Below are positions 25,015 through 37,360 of a stretch of 64,000 nt of DNA, in pieces. A program made the translations under genes and the position numbers. The notes under the pieces were generated by a model. It ran no database searches. It was not told the origin of the DNA and saw nothing but the letters and a program-made list of their open reading frames with translations. How positions within the stretch are numbered: position 1 is the stretch's first letter; each line of letters begins with the position of its first letter. The DNA is from Locusta migratoria (taxonomy: Eukaryota > Arthropoda > Insecta > Orthoptera > Acrididae): positions 186,001 through 250,000 of the forward strand of contig JAOYRU010000100.1 of the NCBI GenBank assembly GCA_026315105.1, in the 5' to 3' direction.

Positions 25015-25658
25015 CCTGGACTGCATCCCTTCCTCTTCGCATTATGACCAAATTTCTTTAGCTCCTTTCAAGCGTTCTCAGTGCGTCTTTACTGGACACG
25101 AATGCATCGCACCCAACCTGCAGAAACTCACATAAACAAATGACAATTTTAAGCACAACACTAACTGCCAAAATGTTTTACAAACTACACTACAGAATAT
25201 TTCGCTGGCAGATCGTTAACTTGTCGTATGTTTCAGACCATACCATACAATCTGTGTACTGCCATTTGGTTGCTGTTTTGTGAGCCACCTCTCCTCCAAC
25301 ACGACGATGGAGGTCGAACTCAAGTCCCCTCGATTATAAGACACGTGCCTTTTAAATTTGTTCTTTTTTTGTGCTTCATTTTTCATTTACTTGCAATTTT
25401 TAACAGACCCTTACACAAATCTTAGGGCCCCCGTGAGTCTTGGGGGATGCTGCGGAACTGCTGTGCCGAAATCGGCCGCTCAAAAAATTACTCTTCTGTC
25501 ACGTTTGCTTTGCTACATTTCGCTAGAAAATTGTGCAGACTACAATCGCCGTCATGTGGTACCATATTTGGTGATTTAATCTGACGTGCATAAATTCTCA
25601 TTTGCAGTTCTTTGATAGTTTCGAAAGACACATTGCTTCGACACAGTTAAAATTGTTT

Positions 25659-25730
25659 TGCCCCCTGTGAGAATCGAACTCACGACCCCTCGTTTACAAG
25701 ACCAGTGCTCTGCCCCTGAGCTAAGGAGGC
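25659..25730 (-). tRNA. tRNA-Thr-TGT: tRNA-Thr (TGT), unit 17, anticodon-stem mismatch
   Basis: The only uninterrupted variant tRNA-Thr copy. A plus-strand G>C at 25691 changes the middle base of the 3' anticodon strand (ACCAG to ACGAG), so the central stem pair G:C becomes G:G. The anticodon TGT and promoter boxes are intact. Its partner tRNA-Asn in this unit also carries a stem mismatch. Confidence 0.85.
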
Positions 25731-26460
25731 TGCTGGGCAACGGCATCATTCTTGGTAGCCACTCCCTTCCGTTTCCCACCCAGAGGAATCGTAACATCTG
25801 TTCGCTATGCCAGACGTGTGTGAAAAATCATTGCCATAGCAAAGTTTCGATTAACCCTGCGAGAATAGAGTACCCCTGGTACAAAGCTCCTGCCTGTTAT
25901 TTTGCTTTCTTAGATATTTATTGGTATTATTAGCCTAACACGTGTCGTTTTTGGTGCACTCTTGAGCTAGCTCTCGGCTAGTGCGGGGCACTGGGCGTGC
26001 CCTGAGGTGGGTCTTGGATGGCCCAGCTCCTCCCTCTGGCGGCGGTGCCCACGGGGGATCATGTGTGGCGACAACTAATTGCTCGGCCTGAATCAGCCTG
26101 AGGCTGATCGACACTTAAATGGACGTCAGGTACAAATCGACATCGAGAAAGTACACTGATTATGCCTGTCAAACACCAACATACACAAGAAAAATATGAA
26201 ATCCATCGATGGTCACGTCTTTAGCAACTTTACCTTTATCTGAGGACTGATTACTTGTCACTGCCATTGGAAGAGTCCATCTGCCAACTATCATGGTGTC
26301 TTGACATTTACTGTACTACAACGAGGAGAAAGCCGATTGCGCGTAGGTGTCATGTAAACATTTCCAAAATAACGTCACCGTAGCTTTGCTTCTCCATCGA
26401 AGGCGATATTTTATTATCACCTCTGTCGACCTCTATTCGAAGGAAGAGAAAAAACGAATT

Positions 26461-26477
26461 CGCCCCCGGGTGGGCTC

Positions 26478-26514
<37 letters not shown>

Positions 26515-26534
26515 GCCGATTGCGCCACGGAGGC
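26461..26534 (-). tRNA. tRNA-Asn-GTT: tRNA-Asn (GTT), unit 18
   Basis: Identical gene; two private 5'-flank changes, C>T at 26548 and A>C at 26571, lie 14 and 37 nt upstream. Confidence 0.97.
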
Positions 26535-27178
26535 CCTGGCCTGCATCTCTTCCTCTTCGCATTATGACCACATTTCTTTAGCTCCTTTCAAGCGTTCTCA
26601 GTGCGTCTTTACTGGACACGAATGCATCGCACCCAACCTGCAGAAACTCACATAAACAAATGACAATTTTAAGCACAACACTAACTGCCAAAATGTTTTA
26701 CAAACTACACTACAGAATATTTCGCTGGCAGATCGTTAACTTGTCGTATGTTTCAGACCATACCATACAATCTGTGTACTGCCATTTGGTTGCTGTTTTG
26801 TGAGCCACCTCTCCTCCAACACGACGATGGAGGTCGAACTCAAGTCCCCTCGATTATAAGACACGTGCCTTTTAAATTTGTTCTTTTTTTGTGCTTCATT
26901 TTTCATTTACTTGCAATTTTTAACAGACCCTTACACAAATCTTAGGGCCCCCGTGAGTCTTGGGGGATGCTGCGGAACTGCTGTGCCGAAATCGGCCGCT
27001 CAAAAAATTACTCTTCTGTCACGTTTGCTTTGCTACATTTCGCTAGAAAATTGTGCAGACTACAATCGCCGTCATGTGGTACCATATTTGGTGATTTAAT
27101 CTGACGTGCATAAATTCTCATTTGCAGTTCTTTGATAGTTTCGAAAGACACATTGCTTCGACACAGTTAAAATTGTTT

Positions 27179-27250
27179 TGCCCCCTGTGAGAATCGAACT
27201 CACGACCCCTGGTTTACAAGACCAGTGCTCTGCCCCTGAGCTAAGGAGGC
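27179..27250 (-). tRNA. tRNA-Thr-TGT: tRNA-Thr (TGT), unit 18
   Basis: Identical gene; a private C>T at 27264 lies 14 nt upstream. Confidence 0.97.
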
Positions 27251-27980
27251 TGCTGGGCAACGGTATCATTCTTGGTAGCCACTCCCTTCCGTTTCCCACC
27301 CAGAGGAATCGTAACATCTGTTCGCTATGCCAGACGTGTGTGAAAAATCATTGCCATAGCAAAGTTTCGATTAACCCTGCGAGAATAGAGTACCCCTGGT
27401 ACAAAGCTCCTGCCTGTTATTTTGCTTTCTTAGATATTTATTGGTATTATTAGCCTAACACGTGTCGTTTTTGGTGCACTCTTGAGCTAGCTCTCGGCTA
27501 GTGCGGGGCACTGGGCGTGCCCTGAGGTGGGTCTTGGATGGCCCAGCTCCTCCCTCTGGCGGCGGTGCCCACGGGGGATCATGTGTGGCGACAACTAATT
27601 GCTCGGCCTGAATCAGCCTGAGGCTGATCGACACTTAAATGGACGTCAGGTACAAATCGACATCGAGAAAGTACACTGATTATGCCTGTCAAACACCAAC
27701 ATACACAAGAAAAATATGAAATCCATCGATGGTCACGTCTTTAGCAACTTTACCTTTATCTGAGGACTGATTACTTGTCACTGCCATTGGAAGACTCCAT
27801 CTGCCAACTATCATGGTGTCTTGACATTTACTGTACTACAACGAGGAGAAAGCCGATTGCGCGTAGGTGTCATGTAAACATTTCCAAAATAACGTCACCG
27901 TAGCTTTGCTTCTCCATCGAAGGCGATATTTTATTATCACCTCTGTCGACCTCTATTCGAAGGAAGAGAAAAAACGAATT

Positions 27981-27997
27981 CGCCCCCGGGTGGGCTC

Positions 27998-28034
<37 letters not shown>

Positions 28035-28054
28035 GCCGATTGCGCCACGGAGGC
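27981..28054 (-). tRNA. tRNA-Asn-GTT: tRNA-Asn (GTT), unit 19
   Basis: Identical to the unit 1 gene. Confidence 0.97.
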
Positions 28055-28698
28055 CCTGGCCTGCATCCCTTCCTCTTCGCATTATGACCAAATTTCTTTA
28101 GCTCCTTTCAAGCGTTCTCAGTGCGTCTTTACTGGACACGAATGCATCGCACCCAACCTGCAGAAACTCACATAAACAAATGACAATTTTAAGCACAACA
28201 CTAACTGCCAAAATGTTTTACAAACTACACTACAGAATATTTCGCTGGCAGATCGTTAACTTGTCGTATGTTTCAGACCATACCATACAATCTGTGTACT
28301 GCCATTTGGTTGCTGTTTTGTGAGCCACCTCTCCTCCAACACGACGATGGAGGTCGAACTCAAGTCCCCTCGATTATAAGACACGTGCCTTTTAAATTTG
28401 TTCTTTTTTTGTGCTTCATTTTTCATTTACTTGCAATTTTTAACAGACCCTTACACAAATCTTAGGGCCCCCGTGAGTCTTGGGGGATGCTGCGGAACTG
28501 CTGTGCCGAAATCGGCCGCTCAAAAAATTACTCTTCTGTCACGTTTGCTTTGCTACATTTCGCTAGAAAATTGTGCAGACTACAATCGCCGTCATGTGGT
28601 ACCATATTTGGTGATTTAATCTGACGTGCATAAATTCTCATTTGCAGTTCTTTGATAGTTTCGAAAGACACATTGCTTCGACACAGTTAAAATTGTTT

Positions 28699-28770
28699 TG
28701 CCCCCTGTGAGAATCGAACTCACGACCCCTGGTTTACAAGACCAGTGCTCTGCCCCTGAGCTAAGGAGGC
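28699..28770 (-). tRNA. tRNA-Thr-TGT: tRNA-Thr (TGT), unit 19
   Basis: Identical to the unit 1 gene. Confidence 0.97.
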
Positions 28771-29500
28771 TGCTGGGCAACGGCATCATTCTTGGTAGCC
28801 ACTCCCTTCCGTTTCCCACCCAGAGGAATCGTAACATCTGTTCGCTATGCCAGACGTGTGTGAAAAATCATTGCCATAGCAAAGTTTCGATTAACCCTGC
28901 GAGAATAGAGTACCCCTGGTACAAAGCTCCTGCCTGTTATTTTGCTTTCTTAGATATTTATTGGTATTATTAGCCTAACACGTGTCGTTTTTGGTGCACT
29001 CTTGAGCTAGCTCTCGGCTAGTGCGGGGCACTGGGCGTGCCCTGAGGTGGGTCTTGGATGGCCCAGCTCCTCCCTCTGGCGGCGGTGCCCACGGGGGATC
29101 ATGTGTGGCGACAACTAATTGCTCGGCCTGAATCAGCCTGAGGCTGATCGACACTTAAATGGACGTCAGGTACAAATCGACATCGAGAAAGTACACTGAT
29201 TATGCCTGTCAAACACCAACATACACAAGAAAAATATGAAATCCATCGATGGTCACGTCTTTAGCAACTTTACCTTTATCTGAGGACTGATTACTTGTCA
29301 CTGCCATTGGAAGACTCCATCTGCCAACTATCATGGTGTCTTGACATTTACTGTACTACAACGAGGAGAAAGCCGATTGCGCGTAGGTGTCATGTAAACA
29401 TTTCCAAAATAACGTCACCGTAGCTTTGCTTCTCCATCGAAGGCGATATTTTATTATCACCTCTGTCGACCTCTATTCGAAGGAAGAGAAAAAACGAATT

Positions 29501-29517
29501 CGCCCCCGGGTGGGCTC

Positions 29518-29554
<37 letters not shown>

Positions 29555-29574
29555 GCCGATTGCGCCACGGAGGC
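29501..29574 (-). tRNA. tRNA-Asn-GTT: tRNA-Asn (GTT), unit 20
   Basis: Identical to the unit 1 gene. Confidence 0.97.
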
Positions 29575-30218
29575 CCTGGCCTGCATCCCTTCCTCTTCGC
29601 ATTATGACCAAATTTCTTTAGCTCCTTTCAAGCGTTCTCAGTGCGTCTTTACTGGACACGAATGCATCGCACCCAACCTGCAGAAACTCACATAAACAAA
29701 TGACAATTTTAAGCACAACACTAACTGCCAAAATGTTTTACAAACTACACTACAGAATATTTCGCTGGCAGATCGTTAACTTGTCGTATGTTTCAGACCA
29801 TACCATACAATCTGTGTACTGCCATTTGGTTGCTGTTTTGTGAGCCACCTCTCCTCCAACACGACGATGGAGGTCGAACTCAAGTCCCCTCGATTATAAG
29901 ACACGTGCCTTTTAAATTTGTTCTTTTTTTGTGCTTCATTTTTCATTTACTTGCAATTTTTAACAGACCCTTACACAAATCTTAGGGCCCCCGTGAGTCT
30001 TGGGGGATGCTGCGGAACTGCTGTGCCGAAATCGGCCGCTCAAAAAATTACTCTTCTGTCACGTTTGCTTTGCTACATTTCGCTAGAAAATTGTGCAGAC
30101 TACAATCGCCGTCATGTGGTACCATATTTGGTGATTTAATCTGACGTGCATAAATTCTCATTTGCAGTTCTTTGATAGTTTCGAAAGACACATTGCTTCG
30201 ACACAGTTAAAATTGTTT

Positions 30219-30290
30219 TGCCCCCTGTGAGAATCGAACTCACGACCCCTGGTTTACAAGACCAGTGCTCTGCCCCTGAGCTAAGGAGGC
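30219..30290 (-). tRNA. tRNA-Thr-TGT: tRNA-Thr (TGT), unit 20
   Basis: Identical to the unit 1 gene. Confidence 0.97.
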
Positions 30291-31020
30291 TGCTGGGCAA
30301 CGGCATCATTCTTGGTAGCCACTCCCTTCCGTTTCCCACCCAGAGGAATCGTAACATCTGTTCGCTATGCCAGACGTGTGTGAAAAATCATTGCCATAGC
30401 AAAGTTTCGATTAACCCTGCGAGAATAGAGTACCCCTGGTACAAAGCTCCTGCCTGTTATTTTGCTTTCTTAGATATTTATTGGTATTATTAGCCTAACA
30501 CGTGTCGTTTTTGGTGCACTCTTGAGCTAGCTCTCGGCTAGTGCGGGGCACTGGGCGTGCCCTGAGGTGGGTCTTGGATGGCCCAGCTCCTCCCTCTGGC
30601 GGCGGTGCCCACGGGGGATCATGTGTGGCGACAACTAATTGCTCGGCCTGAATCAGCCTGAGGCTGATCGACACTTAAATGGACGTCAGGTACAAATCGA
30701 CATCGAGAAAGTACACTGATTATGCCTGTCAAACACCAACATACACAAGAAAAATATGAAATCCATCGATGGTCACGTCTTTAGCAACTTTACCTTTATC
30801 TGAGGACTGATTACTTGTCACTGCCATTGGAAGACTCCATCTGCCAACTATCATGGTGTCTTGACATTTACTGTACTACAACGAGGAGAAAGCCGATTGC
30901 GCGTAGGTGTCATGTAAACATTTCCAAAATAACGTCACCGTAGCTTTGCTTCTCCATCGAAGGCGATATTTTATTATCACCTCTGTCGACCTCTATTCGA
31001 AGGAAGAGAAAAAACGAATT

Positions 31021-31037
31021 CGCCCCCGGGTGGGCTC

Positions 31038-31074
<37 letters not shown>

Positions 31075-31094
31075 GCCGATTGCGCCACGGAGGC
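31021..31094 (-). tRNA. tRNA-Asn-GTT: tRNA-Asn (GTT), unit 21
   Basis: Identical gene. Its partner tRNA-Thr in this unit is split by a SINE. Confidence 0.97.
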
Positions 31095-31792
31095 CCTGGC
31101 CTGCATCCCTTCCTCTTCGCATTATGACCAAATTTCTTTAGCTCCTTTCAAGCGTTCTCAGTGCGTCTTTACTGGACACGAATGCATCGCACCCAACCTG
31201 CAGAAACTCACATAAACAAATGACAATTTTAAGCACAACACTAACTGCCAAAATGTTTTACAAACTACACTACAGAATATTTCGCTGGCAGATCGTTAAC
31301 TTGTCGTATGTTTCAGACCATACCATACAATCTGTGTACTGCCATTTGGTTGCTGTTTTGTGAGCCACCTCTCCTCCAACACGACGATGGAGGTCGAACT
31401 CAAGTCCCCTCGATTATAAGACACGTGCCTTTTAAATTTGTTCTTTTTTTGTGCTTCATTTTTCATTTACTTGCAATTTTTAACAGACCCTTACACAAAT
31501 CTTAGGGCCCCCGTGAGTCTTGGGGGATGCTGCGGAACTGCTGTGCCGAAATCGGCCGCTCAAAAAATTACTCTTCTGTCACGTTTGCTTTGCTACATTT
31601 CGCTAGAAAATTGTGCAGACTACAATCGCCGTCATGTGGTACCATATTTGGTGATTTAATCTGACGTGCATAAATTCTCATTTGCAGTTCTTTGATAGTT
31701 TCGAAAGACACATTGCTTCGACACAGTTAAAATTGTTTTGCCCCCTGTGAGAATCGAACTCACGACCCCTGGTTTACAAGACCAGTGCTCTG

Positions 31793-31794
<2 letters not shown>

Positions 31795-31841
<47 letters not shown>

Positions 31842-31975
31842 TTCTATGGGTAGTTCTATTCATTGCGGACGCTGATCGGTTTTGTTCGTTCTAGTTCGGT
31901 CTGTTGTTGGCTCAGCTTTTTTATTACAGAGGGCGCTGAGCTCTCTGACCGGGCGCGCTGAGCCACGGCGCCCGG
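31795..31975 (-). mobile_element. SINE inserted in tRNA-Thr D-loop
   Basis: 181 bp including a 44-nt A tail (T run on the plus strand, 31797-31840) with a 2-nt GA after it. It is flanked by a 5-bp duplication, plus-strand CTGCC at 31790-31794 and 31976-31980, or 8 bp with one mismatch. The body of about 135 nt starts on the minus strand with CCGGGCGC and contains TGGCTCAGCGCG, which fits a Pol III A box. No convincing B box is visible. The 5' 27 nt form a hairpin with a perfect 8-bp stem, and the loop motif GGCTCAGC is complementary to GCTGAGCC about 55 nt on. The first bases also resemble the start of 7SL/Alu, but a tRNA-derived head is the simpler reading. The tail part (AACGAACAAAA, CGTCCGC) resembles arthropod SINEs I recall, unverified. 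A non-autonomous element needs a LINE reverse transcriptase in trans; the LINE at 62384 is a candidate. Confidence 0.88.
31797..31840 (-). repeat. Poly(A) tail of the SINE (44 nt, T on plus)
   Basis: Uninterrupted run of 44 T on the plus strand, the A tail of the minus-strand SINE. A pure long tail usually indicates a recent insertion. The exact length may be affected by sequencing. Confidence 0.93.
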
Positions 31976-32726
31976 CTGCCCCTGAGCTAAGGAGGCTGCT
32001 GGGCAACGGCATCATTCTTGGTAGCCACTCCCTTCCGTTTCCCACCCAGAGGAATCGTAACATCTGTTCGCTATGCCAGACGTGTGTGAAAAATCATTGC
32101 CATAGCAAAGTTTCGATTAACCCTGCGAGAATAGAGTACCCCTGGTACAAAGCTCCTGCCTGTTATTTTGCTTTCTTAGATATTTATTGGTATTATTAGC
32201 CTAACACGTGTCGTTTTTGGTGCACTCTTGAGCTAGCTCTCGGCTAGTGCGGGGCACTGGGCGTGCCCTGAGGTGGGTCTTGGATGGCCCAGCTCCTCCC
32301 TCTGGCGGCGGTGCCCACGGGGGATCATGTGTGGCGACAACTAATTGCTCGGCCTGAATCAGCCTGAGGCTGATCGACACTTAAATGGACGTCAGGTACA
32401 AATCGACATCGAGAAAGTACACTGATTATGCCTGTCAAACACCAACATACACAAGAAAAATATGAAATCCATCGATGGTCACGTCTTTAGCAACTTTACC
32501 TTTATCTGAGGACTGATTACTTGTCACTGCCATTGGAAGACTCCATCTGCCAACTATCATGGTGTCTTGACATTTACTGTACTACAACGAGGAGAAAGCC
32601 GATTGCGCGTAGGTGTCATGTAAACATTTCCAAAATAACGTCACCGTAGCTTTGCTTCTCCATCGAAGGCGATATTTTATTATCACCTCTGTCGACCTCT
32701 ATTCGAAGGAAGAGAAAAAACGAATT

Positions 32727-32743
32727 CGCCCCCGGGTGGGCTC

Positions 32744-32780
<37 letters not shown>

Positions 32781-32800
32781 GCCGATTGCGCCACGGAGGC
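32727..32800 (-). tRNA. tRNA-Asn-GTT: tRNA-Asn (GTT), unit 22
   Basis: Identical to the unit 1 gene; the first unit with the 186-bp phase shift caused by the SINE. Confidence 0.97.
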
Positions 32801-33444
32801 CCTGGCCTGCATCCCTTCCTCTTCGCATTATGACCAAATTTCTTTAGCTCCTTTCAAGCGTTCTCAGTGCGTCTTTACTGGACACGAATGCATCGCACCC
32901 AACCTGCAGAAACTCACATAAACAAATGACAATTTTAAGCACAACACTAACTGCCAAAATGTTTTACAAACTACACTACAGAATATTTCGCTGGCAGATC
33001 GTTAACTTGTCGTATGTTTCAGACCATACCATACAATCTGTGTACTGCCATTTGGTTGCTGTTTTGTGAGCCACCTCTCCTCCAACACGACGATGGAGGT
33101 CGAACTCAAGTCCCCTCGATTATAAGACACGTGCCTTTTAAATTTGTTCTTTTTTTGTGCTTCATTTTTCATTTACTTGCAATTTTTAACAGACCCTTAC
33201 ACAAATCTTAGGGCCCCCGTGAGTCTTGGGGGATGCTGCGGAACTGCTGTGCCGAAATCGGCCGCTCAAAAAATTACTCTTCTGTCACGTTTGCTTTGCT
33301 ACATTTCGCTAGAAAATTGTGCAGACTACAATCGCCGTCATGTGGTACCATATTTGGTGATTTAATCTGACGTGCATAAATTCTCATTTGCAGTTCTTTG
33401 ATAGTTTCGAAAGACACATTGCTTCGACACAGTTAAAATTGTTT

Positions 33445-33516
33445 TGCCCCCTGTGAGAATCGAACTCACGACCCCTGGTTTACAAGACCAGTGCTCTGCC
33501 CCTGAGCTAAGGAGGC
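33445..33516 (-). tRNA. tRNA-Thr-TGT: tRNA-Thr (TGT), unit 22
   Basis: Identical to the unit 1 gene. Confidence 0.97.
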
Positions 33517-34246
33517 TGCTGGGCAACGGCATCATTCTTGGTAGCCACTCCCTTCCGTTTCCCACCCAGAGGAATCGTAACATCTGTTCGCTATGCCAGA
33601 CGTGTGTGAAAAATCATTGCCATAGCAAAGTTTCGATTAACCCTGCGAGAATAGAGTACCCCTGGTACAAAGCTCCTGCCTGTTATTTTGCTTTCTTAGA
33701 TATTTATTGGTATTATTAGCCTAACACGTGTCGTTTTTGGTGCACTCTTGAGCTAGCTCTCGGCTAGTGCGGGGCACTGGGCGTGCCCTGAGGTGGGTCT
33801 TGGATGGCCCAGCTCCTCCCTCTGGCGGCGGTGCCCACGGGGGATCATGTGTGGCGACAACTAATTGCTCGGCCTGAATCAGCCTGAGGCTGATCGACAC
33901 TTAAATGGACGTCAGGTACAAATCGACATCGAGAAAGTACACTGATTATGCCTGTCAAACACCAACATACACAAGAAAAATATGAAATCCATCGATGGTC
34001 ACGTCTTTAGCAACTTTACCTTTATCTGAGGACTGATTACTTGTCACTGCCATTGGAAGACTCCATCTGCCAACTATCATGGTGTCTTGACATTTACTGT
34101 ACTACAACGAGGAGAAAGCCGATTGCGCGTAGGTGTCATGTAAACATTTCCAAAATAACGTCACCGTAGCTTTGCTTCTCCATCGAAGGCGATATTTTAT
34201 TATCACCTCTGTCGACCTCTATTCGAAGGAAGAGAAAAAACGAATT

Positions 34247-34263
34247 CGCCCCCGGGTGGGCTC

Positions 34264-34300
<37 letters not shown>

Positions 34301-34320
34301 GCCGATTGCGCCACGGAGGC
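34247..34320 (-). tRNA. tRNA-Asn-GTT: tRNA-Asn (GTT), unit 23
   Basis: Identical to the unit 1 gene. Confidence 0.97.
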
Positions 34321-34964
34321 CCTGGCCTGCATCCCTTCCTCTTCGCATTATGACCAAATTTCTTTAGCTCCTTTCAAGCGTTCTCAGTGCGTCTTTACTG
34401 GACACGAATGCATCGCACCCAACCTGCAGAAACTCACATAAACAAATGACAATTTTAAGCACAACACTAACTGCCAAAATGTTTTACAAACTACACTACA
34501 GAATATTTCGCTGGCAGATCGTTAACTTGTCGTATGTTTCAGACCATACCATACAATCTGTGTACTGCCATTTGGTTGCTGTTTTGTGAGCCACCTCTCC
34601 TCCAACACGACGATGGAGGTCGAACTCAAGTCCCCTCGATTATAAGACACGTGCCTTTTAAATTTGTTCTTTTTTTGTGCTTCATTTTTCATTTACTTGC
34701 AATTTTTAACAGACCCTTACACAAATCTTAGGGCCCCCGTGAGTCTTGGGGGATGCTGCGGAACTGCTGTGCCGAAATCGGCCGCTCAAAAAATTACTCT
34801 TCTGTCACGTTTGCTTTGCTACATTTCGCTAGAAAATTGTGCAGACTACAATCGCCGTCATGTGGTACCATATTTGGTGATTTAATCTGACGTGCATAAA
34901 TTCTCATTTGCAGTTCTTTGATAGTTTCGAAAGACACATTGCTTCGACACAGTTAAAATTGTTT

Positions 34965-35036
34965 TGCCCCCTGTGAGAATCGAACTCACGACCCCTGGTT
35001 TACAAGACCAGTGCTCTGCCCCTGAGCTAAGGAGGC
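34965..35036 (-). tRNA. tRNA-Thr-TGT: tRNA-Thr (TGT), unit 23
   Basis: Identical to the unit 1 gene. Confidence 0.97.
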
Positions 35037-35766
35037 TGCTGGGCAACGGCATCATTCTTGGTAGCCACTCCCTTCCGTTTCCCACCCAGAGGAATCGTAA
35101 CATCTGTTCGCTATGCCAGACGTGTGTGAAAAATCATTGCCATAGCAAAGTTTCGATTAACCCTGCGAGAATAGAGTACCCCTGGTACAAAGCTCCTGCC
35201 TGTTATTTTGCTTTCTTAGATATTTATTGGTATTATTAGCCTAACACGTGTCGTTTTTGGTGCACTCTTGAGCTAGCTCTCGGCTAGTGCGGGGCACTGG
35301 GCGTGCCCTGAGGTGGGTCTTGGATGGCCCAGCTCCTCCCTCTGGCGGCGGTGCCCACGGGGGATCATGTGTGGCGACAACTAATTGCTCGGCCTGAATC
35401 AGCCTGAGGCTGATCGACACTTAAATGGACGTCAGGTACAAATCGACATCGAGAAAGTACACTGATTATGCCTGTCAAACACCAACATACACAAGAAAAA
35501 TATGAAATCCATCGATGGTCACGTCTTTAGCAACTTTACCTTTATCTGAGGACTGATTACTTGTCACTGCCATTGGAAGACTCCATCTGCCAACTATCAT
35601 GGTGTCTTGACATTTACTGTACTACAACGAGGAGAAAGCCGATTGCGCGTAGGTGTCATGTAAACATTTCCAAAATAACGTCACCGTAGCTTTGCTTCTC
35701 CATCGAAGGCGATATTTTATTATCACCTCTGTCGACCTCTATTCGAAGGAAGAGAAAAAACGAATT

Positions 35767-35783
35767 CGCCCCCGGGTGGGCTC

Positions 35784-35820
<37 letters not shown>

Positions 35821-35840
35821 GCCGATTGCGCCACGGAGGC
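35767..35840 (-). tRNA. tRNA-Asn-GTT: tRNA-Asn (GTT), unit 24
   Basis: Identical to the unit 1 gene. Confidence 0.97.
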
Positions 35841-36484
35841 CCTGGCCTGCATCCCTTCCTCTTCGCATTATGACCAAATTTCTTTAGCTCCTTTCAAGCG
35901 TTCTCAGTGCGTCTTTACTGGACACGAATGCATCGCACCCAACCTGCAGAAACTCACATAAACAAATGACAATTTTAAGCACAACACTAACTGCCAAAAT
36001 GTTTTACAAACTACACTACAGAATATTTCGCTGGCAGATCGTTAACTTGTCGTATGTTTCAGACCATACCATACAATCTGTGTACTGCCATTTGGTTGCT
36101 GTTTTGTGAGCCACCTCTCCTCCAACACGACGATGGAGGTCGAACTCAAGTCCCCTCGATTATAAGACACGTGCCTTTTAAATTTGTTCTTTTTTTGTGC
36201 TTCATTTTTCATTTACTTGCAATTTTTAACAGACCCTTACACAAATCTTAGGGCCCCCGTGAGTCTTGGGGGATGCTGCGGAACTGCTGTGCCGAAATCG
36301 GCCGCTCAAAAAATTACTCTTCTGTCACGTTTGCTTTGCTACATTTCGCTAGAAAATTGTGCAGACTACAATCGCCGTCATGTGGTACCATATTTGGTGA
36401 TTTAATCTGACGTGCATAAATTCTCATTTGCAGTTCTTTGATAGTTTCGAAAGACACATTGCTTCGACACAGTTAAAATTGTTT

Positions 36485-36556
36485 TGCCCCCTGTGAGAAT
36501 CGAACTCACGACCCCTGGTTTACAAGACCAGTGCTCTGCCCCTGAGCTAAGGAGGC
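36485..36556 (-). tRNA. tRNA-Thr-TGT: tRNA-Thr (TGT), unit 24
   Basis: Identical to the unit 1 gene. Confidence 0.97.
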
Positions 36557-37286
36557 TGCTGGGCAACGGCATCATTCTTGGTAGCCACTCCCTTCCGTTT
36601 CCCACCCAGAGGAATCGTAACATCTGTTCGCTATGCCAGACGTGTGTGAAAAATCATTGCCATAGCAAAGTTTCGATTAACCCTGCGAGAATAGAGTACC
36701 CCTGGTACAAAGCTCCTGCCTGTTATTTTGCTTTCTTAGATATTTATTGGTATTATTAGCCTAACACGTGTCGTTTTTGGTGCACTCTTGAGCTAGCTCT
36801 CGGCTAGTGCGGGGCACTGGGCGTGCCCTGAGGTGGGTCTTGGATGGCCCAGCTCCTCCCTCTGGCGGCGGTGCCCACGGGGGATCATGTGTGGCGACAA
36901 CTAATTGCTCGGCCTGAATCAGCCTGAGGCTGATCGACACTTAAATGGACGTCAGGTACAAATCGACATCGAGAAAGTACACTGATTATGCCTGTCAAAC
37001 ACCAACATACACAAGAAAAATATGAAATCCATCGATGGTCACGTCTTTAGCAACTTTACCTTTATCTGAGGACTGATTACTTGTCACTGCCATTGGAAGA
37101 CTCCATCTGCCAACTATCATGGTGTCTTGACATTTACTGTACTACAACGAGGAGAAAGCCGATTGCGCGTAGGTGTCATGTAAACATTTCCAAAATAACG
37201 TCACCGTAGCTTTGCTTCTCCATCGAAGGCGATATTTTATTATCACCTCTGTCGACCTCTATTCGAAGGAAGAGAAAAAACGAATT

Positions 37287-37303
37287 CGCCCCCGGGTGGG
37301 CTC

Positions 37304-37340
<37 letters not shown>

Positions 37341-37360
37341 GCCGATTGCGCCACGGAGGC
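37287..37360 (-). tRNA. tRNA-Asn-GTT: tRNA-Asn (GTT), unit 25
   Basis: Identical to the unit 1 gene. Confidence 0.97.

Larger units (their letters stand above)
31739..31996 (-). pseudogene. tRNA-Thr (TGT), unit 21, split by a SINE in the D-loop
   Basis: The 5' part (nt 1-21: acceptor 5' strand, D stem, D loop) is at 31976-31996. The 3' part (nt 17-72: anticodon arm, T arm, acceptor 3' strand and T4 terminator) is at 31739-31794. Nucleotides 17-21 (GGCAG) occur on both sides as a target-site duplication. A 181-bp SINE in the same orientation lies between. The A box stays upstream and the B box downstream of the insert, which separates them by about 185 extra bp and makes a functional tRNA impossible. 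Confidence 0.95.

Noticed and set aside
31795..31975. Processed pseudogene or 7SL/Alu origin of the insertion
   Set aside because: The first bases resemble Alu, but the similarity does not continue and an A-box-bearing tRNA-derived SINE explains the structure better; kept only as a remote alternative.
31860..32199. 67- and 105-codon ORFs across the SINE
   Set aside because: They are chance fusions of SINE sequence with the array reading frames, created by the insertion.
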